Notes under the pieces: model-generated | What the model saw: only the letters and a program-made list of their open reading frames with translations | What the model was told of the DNA's origin: nothing | Databases searched by the model: none | Translations under genes and position numbers: made by a program | DNA from: an uncultured Bacteroidales bacterium | GTDB taxonomy: Bacteria; Bacteroidota; Bacteroidia; Bacteroidales; P3 | Length of the DNA stretch: 6,822 bases | Assembly: GCA_900319595.1 (NCBI GenBank) | Contig: ONOZ01000203.1 | Coordinates: forward strand, 1-6,822 | Direction of reading: 5' to 3' | Shown: piece by piece, positions 6,062 to 6,822 of the stretch | How positions within the stretch are numbered: the first letter of the stretch is position 1 | Layout: each line of letters begins with the position of its first letter

Positions 6062-6822
6062 ATGAAAGATTTGTTTTATTTAAGTCCTGATGCTAAAATA
6101 GGGAAGAATGTTGTTATTGAACCGTTTGCAGTAATTCATAATGACGTTGTGATCGGCGATAATTGTTATATCGGCTCTGGGGCAGTGATATTTCCGGGTG
6201 CGAGAATAGGCAATAATTGTAGAATCTTTCCATCGGCGAGTATTGCTGCTATTCCACAAGATTTGAAATTTGACAACGAATATTCTACCGTAGAAATTGG
6301 CAATAATAATACAATTAGAGAATTTGTTACTATAAATAGGGGTACAGCAGCAAGGGGAACGACAAAGATTGGTGATGATAATCTAATTATGGCATACGTT
6401 CATATTGCTCACGATTGCATCATTGGAAACAATTGCGTACTTGCAAACAATACTACTTTGGCGGGACATATAGAGATAGAAGATTTTGTGATTACTGGAG
6501 GACTTACTGCTATACATCAATTTGTTCATGTAGGTCAGCACGCCATAACCTCTGGTGGAACCCTGCTTGACAAAGATGTGCCACCATATATCAAGGTTGG
6601 GAAAAATCCTGCGTCATACTGCGGTATCAATTCCGTTGGTTTGCATCGCAGAGGTTTTTCGCAAGAAGATATAAACGAGATTCAAGACATCTATCGCACT
6701 GTCTTTCAAAAGGGATTGACTTATTCGCACGCTTTGGAGGAAATAAAAACTCGCAAACAGAATAAATACACCAATATTATTGCAACTTTTATGGAGCGTG
6801 CCGATAGAGGACTAATCAAAGG
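6062..6822 (+). CDS. lpxA: UDP-N-acetylglucosamine O-acyltransferase, 3' end outside window
   Basis: LpxA moves a 3-hydroxyacyl chain from ACP to UDP-GlcNAc, the first and reversible step of lipid A synthesis. I translated 253 codons from the ATG at 6062 to the window end; the family length is about 260, so only a few residues are missing. The protein is a left-handed beta helix of hexapeptide repeats (for example IGKNVV, IGDNCY, IGNNCR, IGDDNL, IGNNCV). Catalytic His117 lies in VHIAHDC, equivalent to His125 of E. coli. LANNTTLAGH (127-136), GGLTAIHQF (146-154) and the C-terminal helical domain starting GLHRRGFSQEDI (193-204) are conserved. At the position of E. coli Gly173, the acyl-chain ruler, this protein also has Gly (165), compatible with long acyl chains as expected for Bacteroidota lipid A (inference). 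The start follows the lpxC/fabZ stop by 9 nt, so the two genes are translated from one mRNA. Confidence 0.97.
   Translation, partial: MKDLFYLSPDAKIGKNVVIEPFAVIHNDVVIGDNCYIGSGAVIFPGARIGNNCRIFPSASIAAIPQDLKFDNEYSTVEIGNNNTIREFVTINRGTAARGTTKIGDDNLIMAYVHIAHDCIIGNNCVLANNTTLAGHIEIEDFVITGGLTAIHQFVHVGQHAITSGGTLLDKDVPPYIKVGKNPASYCGINSVGLHRRGFSQEDINEIQDIYRTVFQKGLTYSHALEEIKTRKQNKYTNIIATFMERADRGLIK

Overview
The window looks like the chromosome of a low-GC member of the Bacteroidota, probably a Bacteroidales-type organism. Four things point that way. LpxC and FabZ are fused in one polypeptide. There is a GWxTD-domain secreted protein, a family typical of this phylum. All three promoters I can find match the Bacteroidota consensus (TTTG or TTG, about 20 nt, TAnnTTTG). 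Start codons are preceded by A-rich sequence, mostly without a Shine-Dalgarno motif. No mobile element, CRISPR array, tRNA or rRNA was seen.

Region 1 (1-1836, minus strand) is the streptomycin operon: promoter at about 1836-1805, a long 5' leader of about 310 nt, then rpsL (S12), rpsG (S7) and the N-terminal part of fusA (EF-G), which leaves the window at base 1. The genes are 28 and 13 nt apart and clearly co-transcribed.

Region 2 (1896-4557, minus strand) holds a promoter, a secreted GWxTD-domain protein of unknown function and, 42 nt downstream, a cytoplasmic family-2 glycosyltransferase. They are probably one transcript, which would end just upstream of the rpsL promoter. No convincing intrinsic terminator separates the two units.

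Region 3 (4629-6822, plus strand) is divergent from region 2. A strong-looking promoter sits almost on top of the start codon of lpxC-fabZ, followed 9 nt later by lpxA, which runs off the end lacking only its last few codons. These enzymes carry out the first two steps of lipid A synthesis (LpxA, LpxC). The fused FabZ domain makes unsaturated acyl-ACP from the same 3-hydroxyacyl-ACP pool that LpxA draws on, so the operon holds both competitors for that branch point.

The coding content is conventional housekeeping; I found no evidence of a new multi-gene system. The points most worth following up are the shared 15-bp promoter motif TTGTAAnTTTGCAAC, the near-leaderless lpxC start, the long rpsL leader with small ORFs at its 5' end, and the uncharacterised GWxTD/glycosyltransferase pair.
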